From assembly GCF_900106535.1 (NCBI RefSeq), contig NZ_FNOH01000016.1, forward strand, positions 62,001-126,000: DNA of 64,000 bases. Reading direction: 5' to 3'. The notes beneath the pieces were generated by a model that saw only the letters and a program-made list of their open reading frames with translations, searched no databases and was not told the DNA's origin. Shown here one piece after another: positions 16,093 through 25,627 of the stretch. Position 1 is the stretch's first letter. Each line of letters starts with the position of its first letter. The DNA is from Myxococcus xanthus. Lineage in GTDB: Bacteria > Myxococcota > Myxococcia > Myxococcales > Myxococcaceae. The position numbers were made by a program, and so were the translations under genes.

Positions 16093-17493
16093 CTACTTCG
16101 GCTTCGGCGCGGCGGTGGCGGGTTTCGCCGCCGCGGCCGCGGCCCGCTCCTGCCACTCCGACAGCGCCAGAGGCTTCACGTCCTTGAGCGTGGACACGGC
16201 GACCTCGTAGACGCGGGGCCCGGGGTTCGCATCCGGCCCGGCGGTGAAGTTGAGACGGTGGATTTCGTGCCCGGCCTCCGTCTCCAGCACCACGCGCCAC
16301 TTGCCGGGCTTCAGGTTGGACGTCGTCGCGTAGAAACGGTAGCCGCCGTCCGTGCCGTTGCTGCTGACGGTGGCCATGAAGCCGTTGCCGTACGTCGTCC
16401 AGCCCTTCTGCGGGTCGTCGAAGTACCAGCGCACGCGGACCTTGTACGACTGGAAGTGCTTCGGCGCGAAGATGCGGAAGAAGTAGTAGGGCTTGTCCCC
16501 CGGCTGCATCAGGAAGTCCGGCCCGCCCCACGTCCACGGCTTGTACCAGGCGCCGGAGTCCACCGAGGACAGGTGGTAGATGCCCGGGCTCACCCGCTCC
16601 ACCTGGTGGTAGATGCCCGCGAACTGCACGGCCACGGGCAGCGGCGGAATCACGCCCACCAGGTACAGCCCCAGCAGCGCGGCCTGCACGCCGAAGCCAG
16701 GGATGGCCACGTTGCGCAGCAGGTACCGGTTGTCCGGCCGCCAGCGCCGGATGAGGCGCATCACCCCGAAGATGCTCGCGCAGCCCATGGCGACGGCCAG
16801 CAGGAAGACCCAGAAGCCCATCCGCCCCAGGACCACCGGGAGCAGGCAGACGAAGTACATCGTCACGCACAGGCTGAGCAGCACCATGCGCATGATGGGC
16901 CCCAGCCTGCGGAACAGGGGCAACTCGTTGGCCGCCAGCAGGGCGAAGAGGCCCACCACGAACAGGTAGGGCAGCGCGCCCGACGTGCTCTTGAAGAGCA
17001 GCAGCATGAACGCGCTGAGCAGGCTTCCGAAGAGGAAGTGGATGCCGTCCTCGCGCCAGCGCCAGACCTTCTGCAGGAACTTCGGCGGCTCGACGCCGTC
17101 CGGGTAGCGCTGCTCCAGCAGCAGCAGTCCCGTGAGGACCAGCAGGTAGCCGAAGTTCTGCGCCAGCGTCAGCGTGTCATCGATGCGGCTGATGGTGAGG
17201 ACGTCGTAGATGAAGCCGCCGAAGAAGAAGACGGCCATCTCCCACTTCTCATGGCGGGCGCGGAACTGCTGCACCTTGTCCATGAGGGTGGGCGTCTTCG
17301 CCGTGTCGACCAGGTCGTCCGGGTCCACCACCACGCCCGGCGCCTGGGCCGGCAACACGGCGTCCGTCAGGGCGACGGCTGCGTGGTTCTCTGCGACGGG
17401 GACGCTCGCCTCGACGGCGGGGCCCGCGTTGGGCACCTCGGCGGAGGCTTCGTCCGGATTCTCGGGGGCGTTGTGACGGGTAGCGGTGACCAC
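16093..17493 (-). CDS. DUF2914-type multi-pass membrane protein
   Basis: The 466-residue product has an acidic/Ala-rich N-terminal tail of about 75 residues. About six to eight membrane segments follow between residues 85 and 290 (for example YLLVLTGLLLL, FLFGSLLSAFMLLLF, YLFVVGLFALLAA, VLLSLCVTMYFVCLLPVVLG). A soluble C-terminal beta domain (about 300-440) contains VRVRWYFDDPQKGWTTYGN and PGKWRVVLETEAGHEI, the pattern of DUF2914. The end is Ala/Pro/Lys-rich. The function is unknown. It ends 10 bases from the convergent pepP gene. GTG 17493 is used as the start without strong ribosome-site support. Confidence 0.75.
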   Translation of the reverse strand: MVTATRHNAPENPDEASAEVPNAGPAVEASVPVAENHAAVALTDAVLPAQAPGVVVDPDDLVDTAKTPTLMDKVQQFRARHEKWEMAVFFFGGFIYDVLTISRIDDTLTLAQNFGYLLVLTGLLLLEQRYPDGVEPPKFLQKVWRWREDGIHFLFGSLLSAFMLLLFKSTSGALPYLFVVGLFALLAANELPLFRRLGPIMRMVLLSLCVTMYFVCLLPVVLGRMGFWVFLLAVAMGCASIFGVMRLIRRWRPDNRYLLRNVAIPGFGVQAALLGLYLVGVIPPLPVAVQFAGIYHQVERVSPGIYHLSSVDSGAWYKPWTWGGPDFLMQPGDKPYYFFRIFAPKHFQSYKVRVRWYFDDPQKGWTTYGNGFMATVSSNGTDGGYRFYATTSNLKPGKWRVVLETEAGHEIHRLNFTAGPDANPGPRVYEVAVSTLKDVKPLALSEWQERAAAAAAKPATAAPKPK

Positions 17494-17532
17494 GGAGGTT
17501 CCTCGGGGCGGCGGCCTTCCATCCTAGCCGCA

Positions 17533-17557
17533 GCGAGGGGAATCGGTCTCCCCTCGC
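17533..17557 (-). terminator. Hairpin after the glutaredoxin operon
   Basis: GCGAGGGGA (17533-17541) and TCCCCTCGC (17549-17557) form a perfect 9-bp stem with a 7-base loop. It lies 28 bases past the glutaredoxin stop. There is no T-run, so termination is only probable. Confidence 0.5.
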
Positions 17558-17585
17558 CCGTCACTCCCCGAGGCCCCGTCCTCCG

Positions 17586-17906
17586 CTAGGCCGGACTCTT
17601 GCCCGCGACCAGGTCGGCCAGCTCACCGCGCTCGGCCAGCTCCATCAGGATGTCGGAGCCGCCGACGAACTGCCCGTTGATGAAAATCTGGGGAATGGTG
17701 GGCCAGTTGGTGAAGTCCTTGATGCCCTGGCGAATCTCCGGATCCGCGAGCACGTCCACCGTGTGGACCTGCCCCAGGGGCTGCAGCAGCTGCAGCGCCC
17801 GCGCGGAGAAGCCGCACTGGGGGAAGAGGGCGTTGCCCTTCATGAAGAGCACAATCTTGTGCGACCGGGTCTCCTGCTCCAACCGGGCCTTGAGTTCAGG
17901 CGTCAT
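17586..17906 (-). CDS. grxD: Monothiol glutaredoxin, CGFS type (Grx4/GrxD)
   Basis: The 106-residue product has the monothiol active site PQCGFSA (Cys31) after KIVLFMKGN, and the glutathione-binding NWPTIPQIFINGQFVGGSDI. CGFS glutaredoxins bind a glutathione-ligated 2Fe-2S cluster and hand it on, typically as complexes with BolA proteins. GAAGGAG lies 8 bases before the ATG at 17906. The BolA gene is immediately upstream (14 bases), matching the known Grx4-BolA partnership. An in-frame extension to 18002 exists but overlaps bolA and has no homology. Confidence 0.93.
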   Translation of the reverse strand: MTPELKARLEQETRSHKIVLFMKGNALFPQCGFSARALQLLQPLGQVHTVDVLADPEIRQGIKDFTNWPTIPQIFINGQFVGGSDILMELAERGELADLVAGKSPA

Positions 17907-17920
17907 GGGTACCGCTCCTT

Positions 17921-18178
17921 CTAGCGAGTCCCGAGCTTCTTCCACTGCTCGGGAGAATAGGTCTTTAGCGCGAGCGCATGCAGCTCGCCGCTCTTCAGCC
18001 ACTGCTGGAGCGGCGCGTATACGAGCTGGTGCTGCTGCACCATGGCTTTCCCAGCGAAGTCGGGGCTCACCACCCGGGCCTCGTAGTGGTCTCCCGTCCC
18101 GGTGTAGTCCCGCACCTCTACCTCGGAGCCCGGCAGGGCCTCCAGGATGCGGGCCCGGATGAATTCGGCGTCGAGCAT
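17921..18178 (-). CDS. bolA: BolA family protein
   Basis: The 85-residue product is a single BolA domain: IRARILEALPGSEVEVRD, then the conserved HYEARVVSPDFAGKAMVQQHQLVYAPL, ending ELHALALKTYSPEQW. The His of HYEARVVS and the later HALALKT segment are the usual cluster-liganding and interaction regions. It probably works with the adjacent CGFS glutaredoxin in Fe-S cluster handling. Its ATG overlaps the stop of yqgE (ATGA), so translation of the two is coupled. Confidence 0.92.
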   Translation of the reverse strand: MLDAEFIRARILEALPGSEVEVRDYTGTGDHYEARVVSPDFAGKAMVQQHQLVYAPLQQWLKSGELHALALKTYSPEQWKKLGTR

Positions 18179-18723
18179 CAGTTCATTCCCCTTCCCATCA
18201 CCAGCATGGCGGGGTCCACCCCCATGCCACGCAGCGTCGTATCCCACAATTTCGACGGCTCGTGGCCAAGCACCGCCTCCGCGGTGGCCTCGGTGAAGAG
18301 CCAGGAGCCGGCGGCAATCTCGCTCTCCAGCTGGCGCGGGCCCCAGCCCGCATACCCCAGGCAGAAGCGCAGGCGCGGGTTGGGATTGGTCAGGAGCGGG
18401 CCTAGCGCGTCCAGCGTCACGCTCAGGAACAGGCCAGGCAGCACCGAGTGCTTCTCGCGCTGCTCCGTGTCGTCGTGGAGGACGAAGCCCCGCTGGGGCT
18501 CCACCGGGCCGCCCAGGTAGACGGAATGTTCCTTCCGCCCGGCGGCGATGCCCAGGTTCTGCCCGCGCGCCAGCTCACCGAGCGTCAGGGGGGCCCCCCG
18601 GTTGATGACGAGCCCCATGGAGCCCGACTCCGAGTGCTCCAGCATCAAGACGACCGAGCGATAGAAATTCGGATCGCCGAGCTGGGGCATGGCCAGCAGC
18701 AAGCCGGGAGCGAGGTTCTTCAC
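18178..18723 (-). CDS. YqgE/AlgH family protein (UPF0301)
   Basis: The 181-residue product matches YqgE/AlgH: LAPGLLLAMPQLGDPNFYRSVVLMLEHSESGSMGLVINR at the N-terminus, then VYLGGPVEPQRGFVLH and FCLGYAGWGPRQLESEI. The family has a solved fold but no agreed biochemical role. It is the first gene of a yqgE-bolA-grxD operon and overlaps bolA by four bases. The grouping suggests a link to Fe-S or redox control, which is inference. Confidence 0.9.
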   Translation of the reverse strand: MKNLAPGLLLAMPQLGDPNFYRSVVLMLEHSESGSMGLVINRGAPLTLGELARGQNLGIAAGRKEHSVYLGGPVEPQRGFVLHDDTEQREKHSVLPGLFLSVTLDALGPLLTNPNPRLRFCLGYAGWGPRQLESEIAAGSWLFTEATAEAVLGHEPSKLWDTTLRGMGVDPAMLVMGRGMN

Positions 18724-18795
18724 CCCAGGAGCATCAACCGTTCACGCGGATGGCGCAACCGGAACCCGCCCCGGCGCCCCTGGCCAGAGGGGGCA

Positions 18796-19257
18796 TCAGT
18801 GCCAGCTCGTGTGCCTGGACTGGAGGGCCTCGGCCAGCCGCTGAGGATCCAGGGGTTTGCCGATGAAGAGGTCCGCGCCCAGGCCCTTGCACTTGCGCGC
18901 CATGGCCGCGTCGCTCAGGGCGCTGACGCCGATGAGGACGGACTGAGGGAAGCGCTCGCGCAGCCGCGACATCAGCGTGGCGCCGCTGCGACCGGGCAGG
19001 AAGACGTCGACGATGGCGGCGTCCATGCGCTTGTTGCGCACGGCGAATTCAGCCTCCTCGGCGCTGCCCACGGGCAGGGGCTCGTAGCCCCAGCCCGCCA
19101 GCATCTCCACGAGGATTTCGCGGTGGGACGGATCATCCTCGACGACGAGCACCGCGGCGCGCGCGGGCTCCAGCTTGAGCAAGTCCGTGCGCTCCTCGCG
19201 CTCGCGGGTGTCGAGTTCGGTGAAGGTGGCAAGCTCTTCGCTAGGCGTCAGGGACAT
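18796..19257 (-). CDS. Single-domain response regulator
   Basis: The 153-residue product is a CheY-like receiver domain with a 30-residue leader. Acidic residues Glu40, Asp41 and Asp42 (VVEDD) and the phospho-acceptor Asp84 (AIVDVFLPG) are present. The switch Ser (GVSAL) and Lys (FIGKPLD) follow. No output domain is attached, so it signals through protein contacts. No histidine kinase is adjacent. The ATG at 19257 has no clear ribosome site. It lies just beyond the end of the ABC transporter run. Confidence 0.88.
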   Translation of the reverse strand: MSLTPSEELATFTELDTREREERTDLLKLEPARAAVLVVEDDPSHREILVEMLAGWGYEPLPVGSAEEAEFAVRNKRMDAAIVDVFLPGRSGATLMSRLRERFPQSVLIGVSALSDAAMARKCKGLGADLFIGKPLDPQRLAEALQSRHTSWH

Positions 19258-19361
19258 GGAGGCACCAATGTGGGCAAAAGGTTTCCGTGTGTGGACAACC
19301 CCTCCCCCAACGTTGGGAATTCCACGCCACACCGGGGCCGGGGCCCCAACTCCAGCGCTCG

Positions 19362-20174
19362 TCAGGTCACCCGGCGGGGGGGCCCGGAAAGCGCCTGGGA
19401 GGCGAGCGAGGCACCGAGCACCAGCAGCACGAGCAGCGCCCAGGCGGGCAACACCACCCGGCCGCCGCCCTCGTAGATGAGGGCCGCGTAGCTGGTGCCC
19501 AGGTAGCGGCCCAGGGACATGGGCTCCATCCGGGCGATGCCGAAGAAGCTCACGGTGGACTCGGTGAGGATGGCGGCGGGAAGCCGCGACAGGAACACCG
19601 CGAGCGCGAAGGGCCGAAGCGCGGGCCACAGGTGGACGCGCAGCAGATGCAGGCCGCCTCCACCGAGCGCCCGGGACGCGGCCACGTACTCCTGGGATTC
19701 GAGCGTCGCCAGGCGGTTGCGGAACATGCGCGCGGGCCCCGCCCAGCCCACCAGGGCCAGCGAGACGACCATCAGGCCGAAGGGGCCCAGGCCGCCGCCC
19801 GCTCCCGCGTCGGAGAGCGACTGCCCCGCGAGTTGGAGCACCATCACCACCAGCACGTCCGGCAGGGCGAAGACGGCGTCCACGGCGCGCAGCAGCGTCT
19901 GCTCCACCGCGCCGCCGGACAGCCGCGCCACGGCGGCCACGGCGAGCCCGATGAACGTGGAGAGCGCGCCCGCAGCGAGCCCCACAGCGAGGGAGACCCA
20001 GAGCCCGCCAAAGGCGAGTTCGCAGACGGTGCGGTCCGGGCGCGTGGGGTCCATGCCCAGCGGACAGGTGCTGGACAGGGCCTCCGGGAAGAGCCGCCCC
20101 GCCACGAGGCTGAGCAGGCCCAGGCCCACGAGGAGCACCAGGCCGACGCGGGCGCGCACGGGAACGCGGCTCAT
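19362..20174 (-). CDS. Peptide/nickel-type ABC transporter permease (DppC-like)
   Basis: The 270-residue product has an N-terminal membrane segment (VGLVLLVGLGLLSLVAG) and a BPD_transp_1 permease domain. The ATPase-contact loop is visible at EYVAASRALGGGGLHLLRVHLWPAL. A further segment near the C-terminus is VVLPAWALLVLLVLGASLA. It starts with ATGA overlap at the end of the DppB-like gene. It lacks an adjacent ATPase gene, so it must use subunits encoded elsewhere. Confidence 0.87.
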   Translation of the reverse strand: MSRVPVRARVGLVLLVGLGLLSLVAGRLFPEALSSTCPLGMDPTRPDRTVCELAFGGLWVSLAVGLAAGALSTFIGLAVAAVARLSGGAVEQTLLRAVDAVFALPDVLVVMVLQLAGQSLSDAGAGGGLGPFGLMVVSLALVGWAGPARMFRNRLATLESQEYVAASRALGGGGLHLLRVHLWPALRPFALAVFLSRLPAAILTESTVSFFGIARMEPMSLGRYLGTSYAALIYEGGGRVVLPAWALLVLLVLGASLASQALSGPPRRVT

Positions 20175-21055
20175 GCCGAGGCCTCCCGGGAGCGCGGGTC
20201 CACGGCGTAGCGCAGCACCTCCACCGCGAGGCTCACGATGACGAGCAGGGCCGCGAAGGTGGTGGTGGCGACGACGACGACGGCCACCTGCTTGTTGAGC
20301 ACGGCGAGGACGTAGAGCTGGCCGAAGTACGGCAGGCCCAGGACGCGCTCCGCGGCGAAGGAACCGGCGAGCAGCGACGTGGCCACCGGCCCCACGGCGT
20401 CCAGCATCGCGGGCCACACGTTGGGCAGGACGTGACGGCGCAGCACGGCGGCGCGCGACAGGCCCTTGCCCAGCGCGGTGCGTACGTAGTCGCGCGACAG
20501 CTCCGCCTCCAGCGAGTCGCCCACGAGCGTGCCCAGGAAGATGCCGGGCCAGATGGACGTTACCAGCGCCGCGCACAGCTCCGGCAGCAGGTGTCCACGC
20601 TCCACCACGCCAGGCGCGAGCAGCAGCGCGGGGATGAAGACGGGCGTGCCGAACGCCACGGCGGGCACCACGTCACCGAGCGCGGCCCACGGGCCCTTCC
20701 TCCACCGGGTCCGAAGCAAGGCAAAGCCCAGGGCCCACGTGAGCGAGAGTGGCAGCGCCATCAAGCCCACGCCTACGCTGCCAGACAGCTTCGTCAGCAG
20801 CTCATCGCCGGTGATGCCCTGGGCGCTCGTGCCCAGACGCTCGCCGCGAAAGAGCTTCTCCCACGGGCGGAGGAAGCCCAGCGGCTCGCCGATGCCCAAG
20901 TCCCTCCGGTACGAGGCCGCGAGCTCACGCGACACCTGCCGCTTCGCGTCCGTCTCCGTGGTCAGCGGAAGCGAGGCCATGAGGAAGTACGACGCCACGG
21001 CCACGACAGGCACCAGAACCACCTGCCGCAACAGTCGCTGGGCGATGGCCCTCAT
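20171..21055 (-). CDS. Peptide/nickel-type ABC transporter permease (DppB-like)
   Basis: The 294-residue product has the DppB plan: an N-terminal membrane segment (QVVLVPVVAVASYFLMASLPL), a periplasmic loop including the RRDLGIGEPL segment, then the permease core. The EAA-like loop DYVRTALGKGLSRAAVLRRHVLPN contacts the ATPase. AGAGG lies 7 bases before the ATG at 21055. It is 85 bases downstream of the solute-binding protein gene and overlaps the next permease gene. Confidence 0.88.
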   Translation of the reverse strand: MRAIAQRLLRQVVLVPVVAVASYFLMASLPLTTETDAKRQVSRELAASYRRDLGIGEPLGFLRPWEKLFRGERLGTSAQGITGDELLTKLSGSVGVGLMALPLSLTWALGFALLRTRWRKGPWAALGDVVPAVAFGTPVFIPALLLAPGVVERGHLLPELCAALVTSIWPGIFLGTLVGDSLEAELSRDYVRTALGKGLSRAAVLRRHVLPNVWPAMLDAVGPVATSLLAGSFAAERVLGLPYFGQLYVLAVLNKQVAVVVVATTTFAALLVIVSLAVEVLRYAVDPRSREASA

Positions 21056-21140
21056 GGCCCGCCTCTTGAGTGCAGAACGACGCCATGAGCCACTCGCGAA
21101 GCACGCATGTGCCCAAAGCCGCCATGAATACCGCTGTCGC

Positions 21141-22835
21141 TCACGGCGACTCCCCCGCCCAAGGCGCATCCGACGCCGCCCCCAAGCGAAGCGCGCGCAG
21201 CGCCAGGAAGTTGAAGGGGTCCACGTCCAGCCCGCGAAGCCGCGAGCGCGCGCGGTAATAACGGTCCGGGTGGTACAGGGGCGCAATCACGGCCTGTTCC
21301 CCCACGAGCACCTCCTGCGCCTGGACATATGACGCTTGCGCAGTCGCCGCATCCGGCGCGCTGTCCCCCGCCTCCAGCAGCCGCTCGAAGCGCGCCAGGG
21401 GCTCGCCGCCCGCCTGCGTCTCCCACCCTGTCTGGTGGTTGCCCTCACGCTCGAACAGCGTGAAGAACGTATTCGGGTGCGCGTAGTCCGCCCCCAGGCG
21501 CCTCAGGTACAAGTCATACGTGCGAGGCCCCTGCGCGGAGCGCCGGGCAATCTCCGCCGAGAAATCCGAGCGCGCCTCCAGCACCACCCGCACCCCCACG
21601 CGCGCGAGCTGCGCGGCCACCCGCTCCGCGATGGCCACCTCGGGAACGAATCCATCCCCCGACCGGTAGACGAGCCGCAACGGCCGCTCGACACCCGCCA
21701 GCTCCGCCCGAGCCTGCTCCGGCGCATAGCGCGGCAGCCGCGCGGCCTGCTCCGGCGTCGCGGCCCCTGGCAGCTCCGGCGGAAGCAACACATGAGACGG
21801 CCGCGCCGCGGGCAGCAGTCCCGCCAGCAGCGCCTCGCGGTCCAGCGCCCGGGACAGCGCGCGCCGCACCTCGGGCCTGTCCAGCGGCGCCTTCTCCGTG
21901 TTGAAGGCCAGGAAGTACGTGGACAGCAACGGCTCGCGGCGCAAGTCGTCCGGCCGGTGGATGCGCAGCGCCGCGGCGCTGTCCACGAAGACGAAGTCCA
22001 CCCGCTCCCGCTCGTACAGCGCCGGACCGATTTCCGACTTCATCAGCGTGATGACCGGAACGGGCGTCTCCCCTTCTGCCATCCGCGGCGGAAAGGCCGA
22101 AGCCGGGTTGTGGACCAGCCGCACCCGCTCCCCCGCGCGGTCCCACCGCTCGACGCGGTAGGGCCCCAGCGCCAGGGGGCGGCCATCGCGCGGACGGTCG
22201 AAGTAGTCCCGAACCTCCTCATCCGACTTCCCCTCGAGGTCCGCCGAGGGCGCCGGATAGAACAGGTACACATTGGCCACGCGCGCCAGGAAGTAGCTGC
22301 GCGGCCGAGCCAGCGTCACCCGAACCGTGTGCGCGTCCACAGCCTCCACGCCCACGCGCTCCAACGCGGCGCGAACCTCGGCCTCCGGCGCGCCTCGCTC
22401 CTGGAGCGCCAGCGCCTCGGAGGCCCCCTCCAGGTCCGCCATCTCCCCGCGCTCGCGGCCCTGCAGCGCGCGCCGCCAGCCCACGACGAAGTCACGCGCC
22501 ACCAGTGGTGCCCCATTCGACCAGCGAACATCCCGCCGCAGGTGGAACGTGTAGACATCCCGCCCCTGCCCGTCCGTGACGCGCTCCCACCGCTCGGCCA
22601 GCCCCGGCTCCACGCCGTGGTCCGGCCCCAACTGCGTGAGCCCGCGCTGGGTGGCCAGCATCACCGGGTAGTTCGCCCAGCTGTCCGGGTCCGAGTGGCT
22701 CCAATCCAGCGTGGTGGGCATGGCCGGCACCACCACCTTCACGCCGGGCTCCGGCTGGAAGCCGCACGGTCCACACGACGCGGCCCACACGGCCAGCAGG
22801 TACCACCACCACCGGAGTCGAGCGCGCGGAGCCAC
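21141..22835 (-). CDS. Peptide ABC transporter substrate-binding lipoprotein (SBP_bac_5 family)
   Basis: The roughly 564-residue product is an OppA/DppA-type binding protein. An N-terminal membrane segment (WWWYLLAVWAASC) ends in a cysteine that is probably lipidated, although the lipobox is weak. Family markers include TLDWSHSDPDSW, GLAERWERVTDG, YTFHLRRDVRWSNGAP and VRRALSRALDREAL. It would deliver peptides or similar ligands to the two permeases encoded downstream. GTG 22835 or TTG 22838 can start translation after AGAAGGGG; GTG is chosen. Confidence 0.87.
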   Translation of the reverse strand: MAPRARLRWWWYLLAVWAASCGPCGFQPEPGVKVVVPAMPTTLDWSHSDPDSWANYPVMLATQRGLTQLGPDHGVEPGLAERWERVTDGQGRDVYTFHLRRDVRWSNGAPLVARDFVVGWRRALQGRERGEMADLEGASEALALQERGAPEAEVRAALERVGVEAVDAHTVRVTLARPRSYFLARVANVYLFYPAPSADLEGKSDEEVRDYFDRPRDGRPLALGPYRVERWDRAGERVRLVHNPASAFPPRMAEGETPVPVITLMKSEIGPALYERERVDFVFVDSAAALRIHRPDDLRREPLLSTYFLAFNTEKAPLDRPEVRRALSRALDREALLAGLLPAARPSHVLLPPELPGAATPEQAARLPRYAPEQARAELAGVERPLRLVYRSGDGFVPEVAIAERVAAQLARVGVRVVLEARSDFSAEIARRSAQGPRTYDLYLRRLGADYAHPNTFFTLFEREGNHQTGWETQAGGEPLARFERLLEAGDSAPDAATAQASYVQAQEVLVGEQAVIAPLYHPDRYYRARSRLRGLDVDPFNFLALRALRLGAASDAPWAGESP

Positions 22836-22877
22836 CAAGGCCCCTTCTACCCCGAAGGTCCAGGCGCCAGAAAAGGA

Positions 22878-22922
22878 GAAGCCAGGAACCCGGCGACCTT
22901 GGTCGTCCGGCGTCCTGGCTTC
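22878..22922 (-). terminator. Intrinsic terminator of lon
   Basis: GAAGCCAGGA (22878-22887) pairs with TCCTGGCTTC (22913-22922), with a second inner stem around CGACC and GGTCG. Read on the minus strand, the hairpin is followed by CTCCTTTTC. It lies 54 bases after the lon stop. Confidence 0.75.
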
Positions 22923-22975
22923 CCTTCAGCTCGGCCCGACAGGCGCGGCGGCCCACCGGGTGCTGTCTGTCTCCG

Positions 22976-25429
<2,454 letters not shown>

Positions 25430-25543
25430 GTATCCGCCACCTGCGGGCCCTCGGAGTTGCAGGCCCCTAGAAGAGTTGCCCGTCTGCTCGCTCGCCGAGC
25501 ATTCGTACGGGATGCAGCAGTTCTATAACACGGCGTTTCGCGG

Positions 25544-25576
25544 CGCCGTTCCCCGGCTCAAGATTGGGGAACGGCG
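25544..25576. terminator. Inverted repeat between the prolyl oligopeptidase and lon genes
   Basis: CGCCGTTCCCC (25544-25554) and GGGGAACGGCG (25566-25576) are perfect 11-bp arms around an 11-base loop, 52 bases past the oligopeptidase stop. It probably ends that transcript. It also lies about 115 bases upstream of the lon start, so a regulatory role is possible. I identified no lon promoter with confidence. Confidence 0.55.
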
Positions 25577-25627
25577 TCTTGCCATCAAGGGAACACCCGA
25601 GGCTCCCTCGGGCGTCCGCTTGGGGTG

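Noticed and set aside
25430..25543. Heat-shock promoter of lon
   Set aside because: No convincing sigma-32 or CIRCE-like sequence was found; TATAGA-like bases exist but lack a -35 at proper distance.
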